NCBI RefSeq assembly: GCF_000165125.1
Contig: NZ_AEIU01000059.1
Location: 157,956-221,955, forward strand
Length of the DNA: 64,000 nt
Reading direction: 5' to 3'
DNA from: Vibrio caribbeanicus ATCC BAA-2122
GTDB lineage: Bacteria; Pseudomonadota; Gammaproteobacteria; Enterobacterales; Vibrionaceae
Below, piece after piece: positions 27,342-34,238 of this stretch (position 1 is its first letter; each line of letters begins with the position of its first letter). The translations under genes were made by a program, and so were the position numbers. Under the pieces are notes generated by a model. The model saw nothing but the letters and a program-made list of their open reading frames with translations, ran no database searches and was not told where the DNA came from.

Positions 27342-27995
27342 ATGAAACCTGATGCACTAAAGTCGGTCGGAGAAGCTCTAGCTAGCCGATTCAAGACTCC
27401 TCTTGTTAGCTCATTTATCTTTGCTTGGTTGATGGTCAATCACACTGTTGTACTTGAGTTCTTATTGACAACAGTCGACACAAAATTAGAGATGATCAAG
27501 GTTTTACAGTTTGATTGGGAAACTGATGTTCTTTTCCCATTACTATCTGCTCTTCTTTTCATTATTTTTGTCCCAGTTCTTCAACTGTCTTTGGATGTTC
27601 TAGTTTTTGTAGTTTTGGGAGATTTACGAAAAAAACTCGATGAAAAAGTTGCTAACAATGCTTTAAGATCAACCGTTGAGCATCAAGCTAAGCTAGTCGA
27701 TGCTGAATTGGAAAACTGGTCAAATGAAAAGAAGTCTCTCACTGCAGAACGGGATAAACTCCAACTTGATTTACACAACATAGAGGATAAGTTTCGCGAC
27801 TCAGAAAAAACTGTCAAAATTCTGAAATCAGAGATTAGAGAGTTTGAATCGGTAATAACGGATACGATCGAAATCTTGGACCGTCCAAATCAGAATATTG
27901 GTACAGAGTATGAATTTACGGGCGATATCTCAGAACTCAATTCCAGAGCATTAGACAAACTTAAATGGTCATTACCCGAACACATGCCTTTTTGA
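27342..27995 (+). CDS. Prophage cargo: two-helix membrane protein with coiled coil
   Basis: 217 residues from the ATG at 27342, preceded by GGTGG; an upstream ATG at 27330 adds four residues. Two hydrophobic segments (about 27-45 and 70-105: SSFIFAWLMVNHTVVLEFLL, then LFPLLSALLFIIFVPVLQLS) are followed by a long coiled coil (about 115-175) and a short acidic tail. It is the only plus-strand gene amid minus-strand virion and replication genes, is closed by its own terminator, and is more AT-rich than its neighbours. These are marks of a lysogenic-conversion or superinfection-exclusion gene. No family recognised. Confidence 0.7.
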   Translation: MKPDALKSVGEALASRFKTPLVSSFIFAWLMVNHTVVLEFLLTTVDTKLEMIKVLQFDWETDVLFPLLSALLFIIFVPVLQLSLDVLVFVVLGDLRKKLDEKVANNALRSTVEHQAKLVDAELENWSNEKKSLTAERDKLQLDLHNIEDKFRDSEKTVKILKSEIREFESVITDTIEILDRPNQNIGTEYEFTGDISELNSRALDKLKWSLPEHMPF

Positions 27996-28014
27996 TGAGG
28001 GCAATAACTAGATT

Positions 28015-28046
28015 TTAAAAGCCGCCTTTTCGCGGCTTTTATCATT
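28015..28046. terminator. Bidirectional terminator between cargo gene and early operon
   Basis: AAAAGCCGC (28017-28025) and GCGGCTTTT (28032-28040) form a 9-bp stem with A/T tracts on both sides. It separates the plus-strand cargo gene from the convergent minus-strand replication operon. Confidence 0.9.
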
Positions 28047-28047
28047 T

Positions 28048-28275
28048 TCAACAATCGACATTACACCCTTCAAAAATAGGACATAGAGATCCTTGATGGC
28101 ATTGCACAATGGCCCCTTTTGAAATCATTTCTCTTGCCTTCTCCTCAGTGACGGGCGTTGAATCAACAAGTGCATCTTTCAAATCTTCTTTTAAGTCGTC
28201 ACGAACTAATAAAAGCAGCTCGATACCTGCAATTTTAACTAAGTAAAAAGAGGCGTTATTCTTCAGAAATAGCAT
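28048..28275 (-). CDS. Prophage hypothetical protein, Cys-rich C-terminus, 75 residues
   Basis: A hydrophobic first third (FYLVKIAGIELLLLV), an acidic middle (DDLKEDLKDALVD), and four cysteines near the end (VQCHQGSLCPIFEGCNVDC) that could bind metal or form disulfides. It overlaps the upstream gene by 20 nt and is last in the operon. Function unknown. Confidence 0.55.
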   Translation of the reverse strand: MLFLKNNASFYLVKIAGIELLLLVRDDLKEDLKDALVDSTPVTEEKAREMISKGAIVQCHQGSLCPIFEGCNVDC

Positions 28276-28741
28276 GCTCTTGTTCCTTATCTTCAGGGGT
28301 AATTTCTTTCGCTCTGTCTATCGCTTTCAGTTCTTTGATTTGCTGTACTGAACTAAAACCAAGCAGGCCAGCGGCCGCAATAAAGGTCATTTCTTCTTTG
28401 TATTGTGATAGCCATGGTGGCAGCTCCCCACCGTATTTTACAAATAGAGGAGCGGCGGCCTCTGCGACGCTCTCCGCACCCTCTTTGGTAAATTCGAACT
28501 CTTTATGAGCAAACATTTTTAGACCTTGCTCAACTGCGCCCAGTAAAGCAAGTGTGGTTTGTTTGCCTGTCTCTAACGCTAAGTTTTCTTTCGGGTCTTT
28601 TCGCTTAACTACACTATCTGGGTCGAAGTCTTCACCATCCAGCTCTGCGAGTAATGCCCTCTCGTCTAACTCGCTGTGAGTCTCTAATTCCTCAATTTCT
28701 GGAATGTCTATTTGATTAATTTCTAATGCTTGTTCACTCAT
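28256..28741 (-). CDS. Acidic prophage protein, 161 residues
   Basis: Strongly acidic N-terminus (IPEIEELETHSELDERALL), a central helical region, a weakly hydrophobic segment (MTFIAAAGLLGFSSVQQI) that may touch membrane, and a charged tail. It is coupled to neighbours (1-nt and 20-nt overlaps). Not recognised; possibly a minor virion or membrane-associated protein. Confidence 0.55.
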   Translation of the reverse strand: MSEQALEINQIDIPEIEELETHSELDERALLAELDGEDFDPDSVVKRKDPKENLALETGKQTTLALLGAVEQGLKMFAHKEFEFTKEGAESVAEAAAPLFVKYGGELPPWLSQYKEEMTFIAAAGLLGFSSVQQIKELKAIDRAKEITPEDKEQEHAISEE

Positions 28742-29118
28742 TAGGCCACCGCCTTTAATACTTTAAATACGCCACCCAACACAAAGCCTGTTACCGCACC
28801 AATGCCAACACACGCCGCCGTCCCCATTGGCTTTGGTTCAGTATCCGGTTGTGGTTGATTCACAACAGGCTTTGGCTCTGATTGTGGTTCCGGTTTTAGC
28901 TCTGGTTTGGGTTGGTTGAGTGCTTCAATTTCTGCTTGAATCTCTTCAATAGATTTAAAGCCTTTCATTTTGCTTTGTGCCGCTGAGCCTGTTCGATTAT
29001 CAACCCCACACTCGCAGCGACCATATACATATTCTTTGCGTTTACCCGAACCCTGTATGATAGCCTTAGGCGTCATGCAGGTGCGGCAAGTGATGTAGCC
29101 TAAAATCTCTTTTTCCAT
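28741..29118 (-). CDS. Zinc-ribbon and proline-rich membrane protein, 125 residues
   Basis: Four cysteines spaced C-x2-C ... C-x-C (CRTCMTP, YGRCECG) form a probable zinc ribbon at about 10-37. A long Pro/Lys/Glu/Gln spacer (KPELKPEPQSEPKPVV) follows, then a C-terminal helix (GIGAVTGFVLGGVFKVL). The design suggests a membrane-anchored protein whose ribbon faces the cytosol or virion DNA. Function unknown. Confidence 0.6.
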   Translation of the reverse strand: MEKEILGYITCRTCMTPKAIIQGSGKRKEYVYGRCECGVDNRTGSAAQSKMKGFKSIEEIQAEIEALNQPKPELKPEPQSEPKPVVNQPQPDTEPKPMGTAACVGIGAVTGFVLGGVFKVLKAVA

Positions 29119-29297
29119 TAGTCGCGCTCCTTTTCCAGTGCGTTTAGACGTTGATTAAATGCCTTAAATAGCCAAACAGTTTTGATTAGCCAATGCTTAA
29201 CAAACCCAAACCCCATAGGCGGCTTATAAGCTTGCGATTCCGAATCCATCTCGTTTAACAGTCGTGTGGTTTCGGTTTGTAGTGTCTTTTGTTCCAT
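29118..29297 (-). CDS. Small prophage protein, 59 residues
   Basis: Starts MEQKTLQTETTRLLNEMDSE; a central aromatic/hydrophobic stretch (GFGFVKHWLIKTVWLFKAF) could be an amphipathic or membrane helix, followed by a short coiled-coil end (NQRLNALEKERD). It lies 11 bp after the replication initiator, and its stop overlaps the next ATG (TAATG). Confidence 0.55.
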   Translation of the reverse strand: MEQKTLQTETTRLLNEMDSESQAYKPPMGFGFVKHWLIKTVWLFKAFNQRLNALEKERD

Positions 29298-29308
29298 TGG
29301 ATTCCTTA

Positions 29309-31144
29309 CTATGTAGTCATTAATCGCCCGTTTCGAAGTCGCAACGAGGTGTATTTGTCAACGGGGACGGTTGCCCCCAATGAAAGAGGTTTGAGCAAGC
29401 ATTGAACCCCTTTAACGCTCCATCCGGTCACGTCCATCAAGGCTTGCTCAAGTGGTGAAATCGTTGGTTTTTCTGGTTGGTTACACTTATTTTCAGTGCT
29501 CCAAGGAGAGGCTCCGCCTCTCTTAAGGTCAAGAGCGCGACGCTTTACGTCTTTCGTTTTAACCAAACTAAAGTGCTCGCTACAGGTTTCGATAACCTTA
29601 CCTAGCCAGTCGATACCAATAACGCGCTTTACCTTGTCGCCGTACTGGTTGAATTTCTCTTCATAGGCAAGCTTTGCCTTGAAACCTAATTCACAAAACC
29701 CTTTCCAGCGCGAGTTGTCCGCATGGTCGCGTAAAGCTTCTAGCTCTTCATCAAATGCCGTATCCATTGCATTAGCGCGGCGCAATTGACGCCATAAGCC
29801 CACCGATGGAGAGCCAGACTGTGAAAACTGTTTGATTCGGTGAATGCGCGCCCACGCAGTCGCAGAGAGTGCCGTTTGTTTTGCGTCACCCTCTGGCATG
29901 TGTGCGCCGTTGATGTTCTTAGAAATGTACTTAATGATGTAGCCCGTAGCCGTACCCAAGGCAGGGTCACAGGCTTTGATAGTGATACGAGGCGAAATAT
30001 CGAGCTTACCGTCAATGATTAGCTCGCTCTTATCCTCTTCTGTCGCTATACCCTCAATGATGTCTATGAGATCTTGTTTCTGGTCTGGTCGCACATACAA
30101 AAACATGTGGGCGTGAGGTGTGCCGTCCTTGTGAGGCTCTGCCACACGTAGCCCAAACCACTGAATATCAATCTTTGGCTTTTTGAACCAAGCGCGTGCC
30201 AGCTTCCACTTTTCCATCATCACTTCATGGGCTTCTTTTGGCGTGCAGCCGTTCCACTTGTCAGAATTGCGGTGATACTTACTTGGCAGCGTCCAGTTAA
30301 CAAACAAACCCTCATAGCCAAGCTCAATGGCGCGCTCTTCATCACCACGACTACGCACAACCAACTCAATACGGCGGTTTTCTGGGTTAGCCGTGGTGCG
30401 CTTGACCACTTCGGCAAGGTCAAAGGCTTGCCCTGACTCTTCACTTAGCACCGACATAGAATTTACAAATTGCTCTGCCTCAATTTGCTTCTTTTCCCAA
30501 CGGGCATAAGAGCGACTCGATACGTATTTGCGCTGACCTTTTTGACCACCAACGCGCCCCAAAGCAATTTGTGAATACTCGATGTACTGAGTGCGCAAAA
30601 ACTTAAATTTTCGCACTAGGTAATTAACATCCAAACAACGACGAATAGCACGCTCTAGCTCGCGCTCTGCGTCTTGAATGGTTTCGTGTTTTTTCTTGAT
30701 TTGCGGGGCTTTGATATACAAACGTTTCATCTCTTCACGAATGCCATAAAATGCCGCTTCTAGCGCATCAAGGTAAGCTCTCTCGCCCTCTTCAATTTCA
30801 ATCATTTGAATCTGACGGGTAAACATTTCCGCTAGGTTGTTAGCTAAGTGTTCTAGTGCTTCATCACACATCAGCACGCTATGATTCAGCTCGATAGAGT
30901 TCCGTGCGCCACTGTGAAAACGCGGCTTTTCTAGTGCGCTACTACGCTCATCCACAAAGCTGTATTTGCCCTCAATGTAGGGCGACCACTTAAGCGCATG
31001 TTTCACCGCGTCATTGGTGAATCGCTCAATGTTCTCATGTGTGGCATTGGTGCGGCGTTTACGGCGGGAAACCTGAAACCTCACATCATCTTGAACAATG
31101 CGAGGTAGGCGGGGCATAAACTTACGAGCAAACAACGTATACAC
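29309..31144 (-). CDS. Rolling-circle replication initiator (HUH endonuclease, P12-like)
   Basis: 611-residue initiator that nicks the origin and covalently attaches to the 5' end. The HUH metal motif is PHAHMFLYV (His at about 342 and 344), and the twin-tyrosine motif GYIIKYISK (about 400-404) marks the phiX174 gpA / P2 A superfamily used by PM2 P12. An additional N-terminal half is helical and charged. The origin nick site often lies within such genes; it was not pinpointed here. It heads the replication part of the minus-strand early operon. Confidence 0.88.
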   Translation of the reverse strand: MYTLFARKFMPRLPRIVQDDVRFQVSRRKRRTNATHENIERFTNDAVKHALKWSPYIEGKYSFVDERSSALEKPRFHSGARNSIELNHSVLMCDEALEHLANNLAEMFTRQIQMIEIEEGERAYLDALEAAFYGIREEMKRLYIKAPQIKKKHETIQDAERELERAIRRCLDVNYLVRKFKFLRTQYIEYSQIALGRVGGQKGQRKYVSSRSYARWEKKQIEAEQFVNSMSVLSEESGQAFDLAEVVKRTTANPENRRIELVVRSRGDEERAIELGYEGLFVNWTLPSKYHRNSDKWNGCTPKEAHEVMMEKWKLARAWFKKPKIDIQWFGLRVAEPHKDGTPHAHMFLYVRPDQKQDLIDIIEGIATEEDKSELIIDGKLDISPRITIKACDPALGTATGYIIKYISKNINGAHMPEGDAKQTALSATAWARIHRIKQFSQSGSPSVGLWRQLRRANAMDTAFDEELEALRDHADNSRWKGFCELGFKAKLAYEEKFNQYGDKVKRVIGIDWLGKVIETCSEHFSLVKTKDVKRRALDLKRGGASPWSTENKCNQPEKPTISPLEQALMDVTGWSVKGVQCLLKPLSLGATVPVDKYTSLRLRNGRLMTT

Positions 31145-31363
31145 TTAATATTCCTTGTAACGTCTAACAGGTTTAACGGTTGGCGGGTTGTTCCAAAGGT
31201 CGATAGCAGCTTGAGCGTTAGCTGCCTCTAAGCCCTCAAAACCACAGTCATTGCAAAGCACGAAATAACGCGGCGTGTCGTCGAGTGTGGACTCACAGAA
31301 AACCGCGTTTCTGTCGCACTTGGTGCAAGCTCGGATAGATTGAATTGAAATGTGTGTACTCAT
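31145..31363 (-). CDS. Lar-like zinc-ribbon protein
   Basis: 72 residues: CTKCDRNAVF, then VLCNDCGFEGLEAANAQAAI and DLWNNPP. The paired C-x2-C motifs plus the A-x2-LWN ending match the Lar family of small phage zinc ribbons; Rac-prophage Lar eases type I restriction. The actual role here is inference. It directly abuts the initiator gene (stop and start adjacent). Confidence 0.65.
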   Translation of the reverse strand: MSTHISIQSIRACTKCDRNAVFCESTLDDTPRYFVLCNDCGFEGLEAANAQAAIDLWNNPPTVKPVRRYKEY

Positions 31364-31381
31364 AGTGTCACCAGTGACGGG

Positions 31382-31588
31382 TTATAAATTCTCTAGAGAA
31401 ACGTACTTACCTGACTCTGTATCTCGCAGGGTGTTAAACGTTAAATGACGATAGTCACAACAGGCTTTTGCCAGCATATGGAACTCACTTTCTCTTTTCT
31501 CTGGAATCCATAGAGTGACCTTTTTCAGCCCTTGCGCTTTCTTGGCTGCTTCATATTTAGCATTGCGACTCACTATTTGTTCTCCCAC
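31382..31588 (-). CDS. Small basic prophage protein, possible DNA-binding
   Basis: 68 residues: basic N-terminal helix (SRNAKYEAAKKAQGLKKV), a short strand-like TLWIP, then helices ending in YVSLENL. The basic-strand-helix order resembles ribbon-helix-helix proteins such as CopG types. Overlaps the upstream gene by 16 nt. Function unknown. Confidence 0.5.
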   Translation of the reverse strand: MGEQIVSRNAKYEAAKKAQGLKKVTLWIPEKRESEFHMLAKACCDYRHLTFNTLRDTESGKYVSLENL

Positions 31589-31755
31589 TCAAGAGCATTA
31601 ACGCTAAGCTGGCGTTTATGCTTGGTTCTATTCAAGCCATGCTCTTCACGCAGTTTTTTCAATTGAAGTAGAGAACGTCTTAATTTCTCTGGGTCGGGGT
31701 TCACCATACCCGCCATATCAGGGCAAGGTAGGTGAATGGGATCGGAAACCTGCAT
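31573..31755 (-). CDS. Prophage hypothetical protein, 60 residues
   Basis: From MQVSDPIHLPCPDMAG at 31755, chosen because GAGGTGG lies a few bases upstream; a GTG at 31764 is less likely. The C-terminal half is basic and helical (LRRSLLQLKKLREEHGL, TKHKRQ). Lies in the early operon. Not recognised. Confidence 0.5.
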   Translation of the reverse strand: MQVSDPIHLPCPDMAGMVNPDPEKLRRSLLQLKKLREEHGLNRTKHKRQLSVNALEWENK

Positions 31756-31757
31756 GA

Positions 31758-31904
31758 CTACCACCTCACCTCTTTGTTAGCCTTTGCGCCAACTAAAGAG
31801 ATCAAGAAAATAACAAAACTCCAAAATGCCACTCCGATGTTATCTGCAATAAGAAATAACGAAAAAGTAATGTATGAAATGATAACTAATGGTTTGAATC
31901 GCAC
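31758..31904 (-). CDS. Small two-helix membrane protein with GTG start
   Basis: 48 residues starting at a GTG at 31904 with AAGGGGG about 9 nt upstream, which decides the start. Two hydrophobic segments (LVIISYITFSLFLIA, FWSFVIFLISLVGA) are separated by DNIGV. Stop and next start nearly touch. Early-operon position; function unknown. Confidence 0.55.
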   Translation of the reverse strand: MRFKPLVIISYITFSLFLIADNIGVAFWSFVIFLISLVGAKANKEVRW

Positions 31905-31917
31905 AGTGGTGTCCCCC

Positions 31918-32172
31918 TTAAATCGCCGCTTTCCAATCTTGGTACCGATCTGCTTGTTCTTTTGCTAATTGGTCGATAGCTCGCATATTGATTAGCACTC
32001 GACGTGCATCACTTGAATTTTCACGTTTTAGAAGGGGTAATTGGCCGCGTTTAACTTGCATTCTCACTGCCGCAATAGAGAAGCCCGTTAACTCTGCATA
32101 TTTCTCAACTGTGACAAAAGAACCGTAAAAACGATTAACACCATTCAATTCTGTTTGTTTATGACCTATCAT
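31918..32172 (-). CDS. Excisionase/Cox-like helix-turn-helix protein
   Basis: 84 residues. A MerR/Xis-type winged helix is suggested by FVTVEKYAELTGFSIAAVRMQVKRGQLPLLK, here in two parts (VEKYAELTGFS; VRMQVKRGQLP), followed by a helical C-terminus. It is the first gene of the leftward early operon, divergent from the repressor, so it may be both Xis and lytic switch protein. Confidence 0.65.
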   Translation of the reverse strand: MIGHKQTELNGVNRFYGSFVTVEKYAELTGFSIAAVRMQVKRGQLPLLKRENSSDARRVLINMRAIDQLAKEQADRYQDWKAAI

Positions 32173-32200
32173 GAACCTTTAGCTCCCTTTTTAAGATAAA

Positions 32201-32290
32201 AAACCCAATGCATAGTGGGTTTGCATGGGTTAATGAGGGTTTAATTTAATACTAATATGCGTCAGTGTTCAATAGGGTTTAGGTGGGTTT
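32201..32290. promoter_or_regulatory. Lysogeny switch with phased GGGTT operators
   Basis: GGGTT occurs at 32217, 32227 and 32237 (exact 10-bp steps) and at 32275 and 32285 (10 bp apart), with an inverted AAACCC at 32201-32206. The divergent repressor and excisionase-like genes both start from this 118-bp interval. AAACCCA/TGGGTTT also forms a 7-bp hairpin followed by T residues on the leftward strand. TTGCAT (32221) and TTTAAT (32245) could be the rightward promoter. Confidence 0.6.
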
Positions 32291-33001
32291 ATGAAGGAAT
32301 GGTTTTTAAGTACAGAGATAATTTCCGTTGATGGGACTCCAAACACCACTAATGGAATAAATCAAAAAGCCAGAAATAACAATTGGTTAAAGAGAAAAGC
32401 CGAAGGTAATGGTAGAGCAATGGAGTACCATATATCTAATTTTGGCCCCGACGTTAGAAAACGCCTTATTGAGACATACGTCACAGATGAGTCTGAAAGA
32501 ATACAGCTTCTAGATAAATTTAAAACCCTACCTCCAAACAACGCATATGGCTTGAAACCTTTAAGTGAATTTAGTGAATGGGCAAAACTACCTGTATATG
32601 ATGTTCACGCAGCCGCAGGCGCAGGAACATTGGTACAAACAGAATATCAAATAGGTGTTTTTAGCCTACCCGTTGAACTCCTTGTGGAGTATGGACTAAG
32701 ACCAGAATTTAGTTCCATAATTTTCGTTGATGGTGACTCAATGGAGCCAACATTGAGCGATAGAGATAGGCTACTTGTTGATATTCGAGAGCAACAACAT
32801 CCAGTAGCAAACGGTGTTTACGTTATACGCATTGATGAAGCGGTTTACGTTAAACGCTTGCATTGGGATATTGAACACAGCTTTTACAAGGTCATATCTG
32901 ACAACCTTAAACACCCTGCTTTCAACATTAACCATAAGAACGGGCGCAATTTCAGAATCATAGGTAAAGCCGTTGCTCCTGTTATGAAGAAAATAATATG
33001 A
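32291..33001 (+). CDS. Prophage repressor: Mu-type DNA-binding domain plus S24 peptidase
   Basis: 236 residues. The N-terminus (KEWFLSTEIISVDGTPNTT, NNNWLKRKAEGNGRAMEYHI) resembles the Mu transposase/repressor winged-helix domain rather than a lambda-type HTH. The C-terminus is a LexA/CI-like S24 domain: cleavage-region AAAGAG, catalytic serine in GDSMEPTLSD and lysine in AVYVKRL. It predicts a RecA-responsive repressor, so SOS induction. The stop overlaps the integrase start (ATGA). Confidence 0.85.
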   Translation: MKEWFLSTEIISVDGTPNTTNGINQKARNNNWLKRKAEGNGRAMEYHISNFGPDVRKRLIETYVTDESERIQLLDKFKTLPPNNAYGLKPLSEFSEWAKLPVYDVHAAAGAGTLVQTEYQIGVFSLPVELLVEYGLRPEFSSIIFVDGDSMEPTLSDRDRLLVDIREQQHPVANGVYVIRIDEAVYVKRLHWDIEHSFYKVISDNLKHPAFNINHKNGRNFRIIGKAVAPVMKKII

Positions 33002-34026
33002 GTATTAAGAAAGACGGCGAAAAGTGGCTCGTAGACTTGCGACCATCAGGAAGAAACGGCAAACGCTTCAGACGTAAGTTTGACAAGAAAGCAGAGGCAC
33101 TGGCCTACGAAAAACACATACTATCTACGCACCACAACAAAGAGTGGTTGGGCTTACCCGTAGATAAACGTAACCTTTCTGAGCTTATAGATATTTGGTG
33201 GATTAAGTCCGGTCAACTTAAGCGAACCGCAACCAACTATCGCCAAAAGTTAGAGCTTATCTGCCGTGAATTGGGAGATCCAACTGTAAACAATATTGAC
33301 GCAACTTTAATTAATAACTGGCAATTAGAACGCATGGCGAAAGGACAAAAGGCAAACACAGTTAGACGCCTATCCTCATGCTTAAGTAATGTCTTTTCAG
33401 TGCTAATTGAGACAGGTGATTTTACTGGTGCACATCCACTTAGAGGCTTAAAGAAACCCACACCCGAAAAATCAGAGATGACCTACTTAACTCTTATGCA
33501 AGCCCAATGTCTTTTGGACTATCTGAAAAATGATTGGGAGTTGTTAAAAATCGTAGAGGTTAGTTTGGCTACTGGTTCACGGTGGAGAGAAACGGTCACG
33601 CTAAAGTCAAGTAACCTCAGTCCCTACCGCATCAGATTTACTAACACTAAGACTGGTAAACCAAGAACAGTCCCCATCAGTAAACAGCTATATGATGATA
33701 TTTACCCTGAAATTGGCGGCAAACTGTTTAGTGAAGATCCACAGAAAAGGCTAGTCAAAGTATTTAATGAACTAAAGTTTGATTTGCCAAAAGGGCAAAA
33801 GGTACATGTTTTGCGCCATACATTTGCAAGTCACTTCATAATGAATGGTGGAGACATCTTAACGCTTAAAGAAATACTTGGACATTGTAGTATTAATCAA
33901 ACCATGACATATGCGCACTTGGCTCCTGATCACTTGGTTGATGCGATTAAACTCAACCCACTAAGCAAATTAAGAGATCCACAAAATGACCACATTTATG
34001 ACCCAGAGTGCCCCATAATGGTATAA
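32998..34026 (+). CDS. Tyrosine recombinase integrase
   Basis: 342 residues. An arm/core-binding N-terminal part is followed by the catalytic domain with Arg in TGSRWRE (about 195), HVLRHTFASH (about 270-279), the second His in LGHCSINQT and the nucleophile in TYAHL (about 305). It is co-transcribed with the repressor and lies 67 bp from the attR core, as usual for integrases. Confidence 0.93.
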   Translation: MSIKKDGEKWLVDLRPSGRNGKRFRRKFDKKAEALAYEKHILSTHHNKEWLGLPVDKRNLSELIDIWWIKSGQLKRTATNYRQKLELICRELGDPTVNNIDATLINNWQLERMAKGQKANTVRRLSSCLSNVFSVLIETGDFTGAHPLRGLKKPTPEKSEMTYLTLMQAQCLLDYLKNDWELLKIVEVSLATGSRWRETVTLKSSNLSPYRIRFTNTKTGKPRTVPISKQLYDDIYPEIGGKLFSEDPQKRLVKVFNELKFDLPKGQKVHVLRHTFASHFIMNGGDILTLKEILGHCSINQTMTYAHLAPDHLVDAIKLNPLSKLRDPQNDHIYDPECPIMV

Positions 34027-34093
34027 GAAAAAATTTAAATTATTGTTTTTAATAGAAATGAACCACTTTCACCTATCAAAAACAATAACAAAT

Positions 34094-34111
34094 AGGCCCC
34101 GCAAGGAGCCT
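34094..34111. other. attR: right prophage junction with folD T-tract
   Basis: AGGCCCC-GCAA-GGAGCCT followed by T5-CTC. It differs from attL at one base (C98 versus T75), which puts a C-A mismatch in the hairpin stem. The identical 13-bp core is CCGCAAGGAGCCT (20376-20388 and 34099-34111). Confidence 0.8.
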
Positions 34112-34238
34112 TTTTTCTCAAGTCTGTTGACCTTTCGAAATACTTTTTATTGCAAGGTATTTACTAATACCCTTGCATCGCGACTAGAACGCATTGAGCT
34201 CGAACATAATTTAACCACGAAAGATCAACAGCTCCTAT

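Larger units (their letters stand above)
20371..34111. mobile_element. PM2-like (corticovirus-related) tailless prophage
   Basis: About 13.7 kb bounded by an 18-bp near-identical sequence (20371-20388 and 34094-34111, one mismatch). It carries the three corticovirus hallmarks: a P2-like double-jelly-roll capsid protein, an A32-type packaging ATPase (P9 role) and an HUH replication initiator (P12 role), plus many tiny membrane proteins expected of a virus with an internal membrane. A tyrosine integrase and an S24 repressor form the lysogeny module at the right end. No tail, portal or terminase genes are present. The frames look intact, so it may be inducible. Such prophages are known from aquatic bacteria; PM2 itself has a 10-kb genome. 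Confidence 0.9.

Noticed and set aside
20371-34111. Tailed-phage prophage or satellite
   Set aside because: No terminase, portal, tail or head-morphogenesis genes; capsid, ATPase and initiator are all of the corticovirus type.
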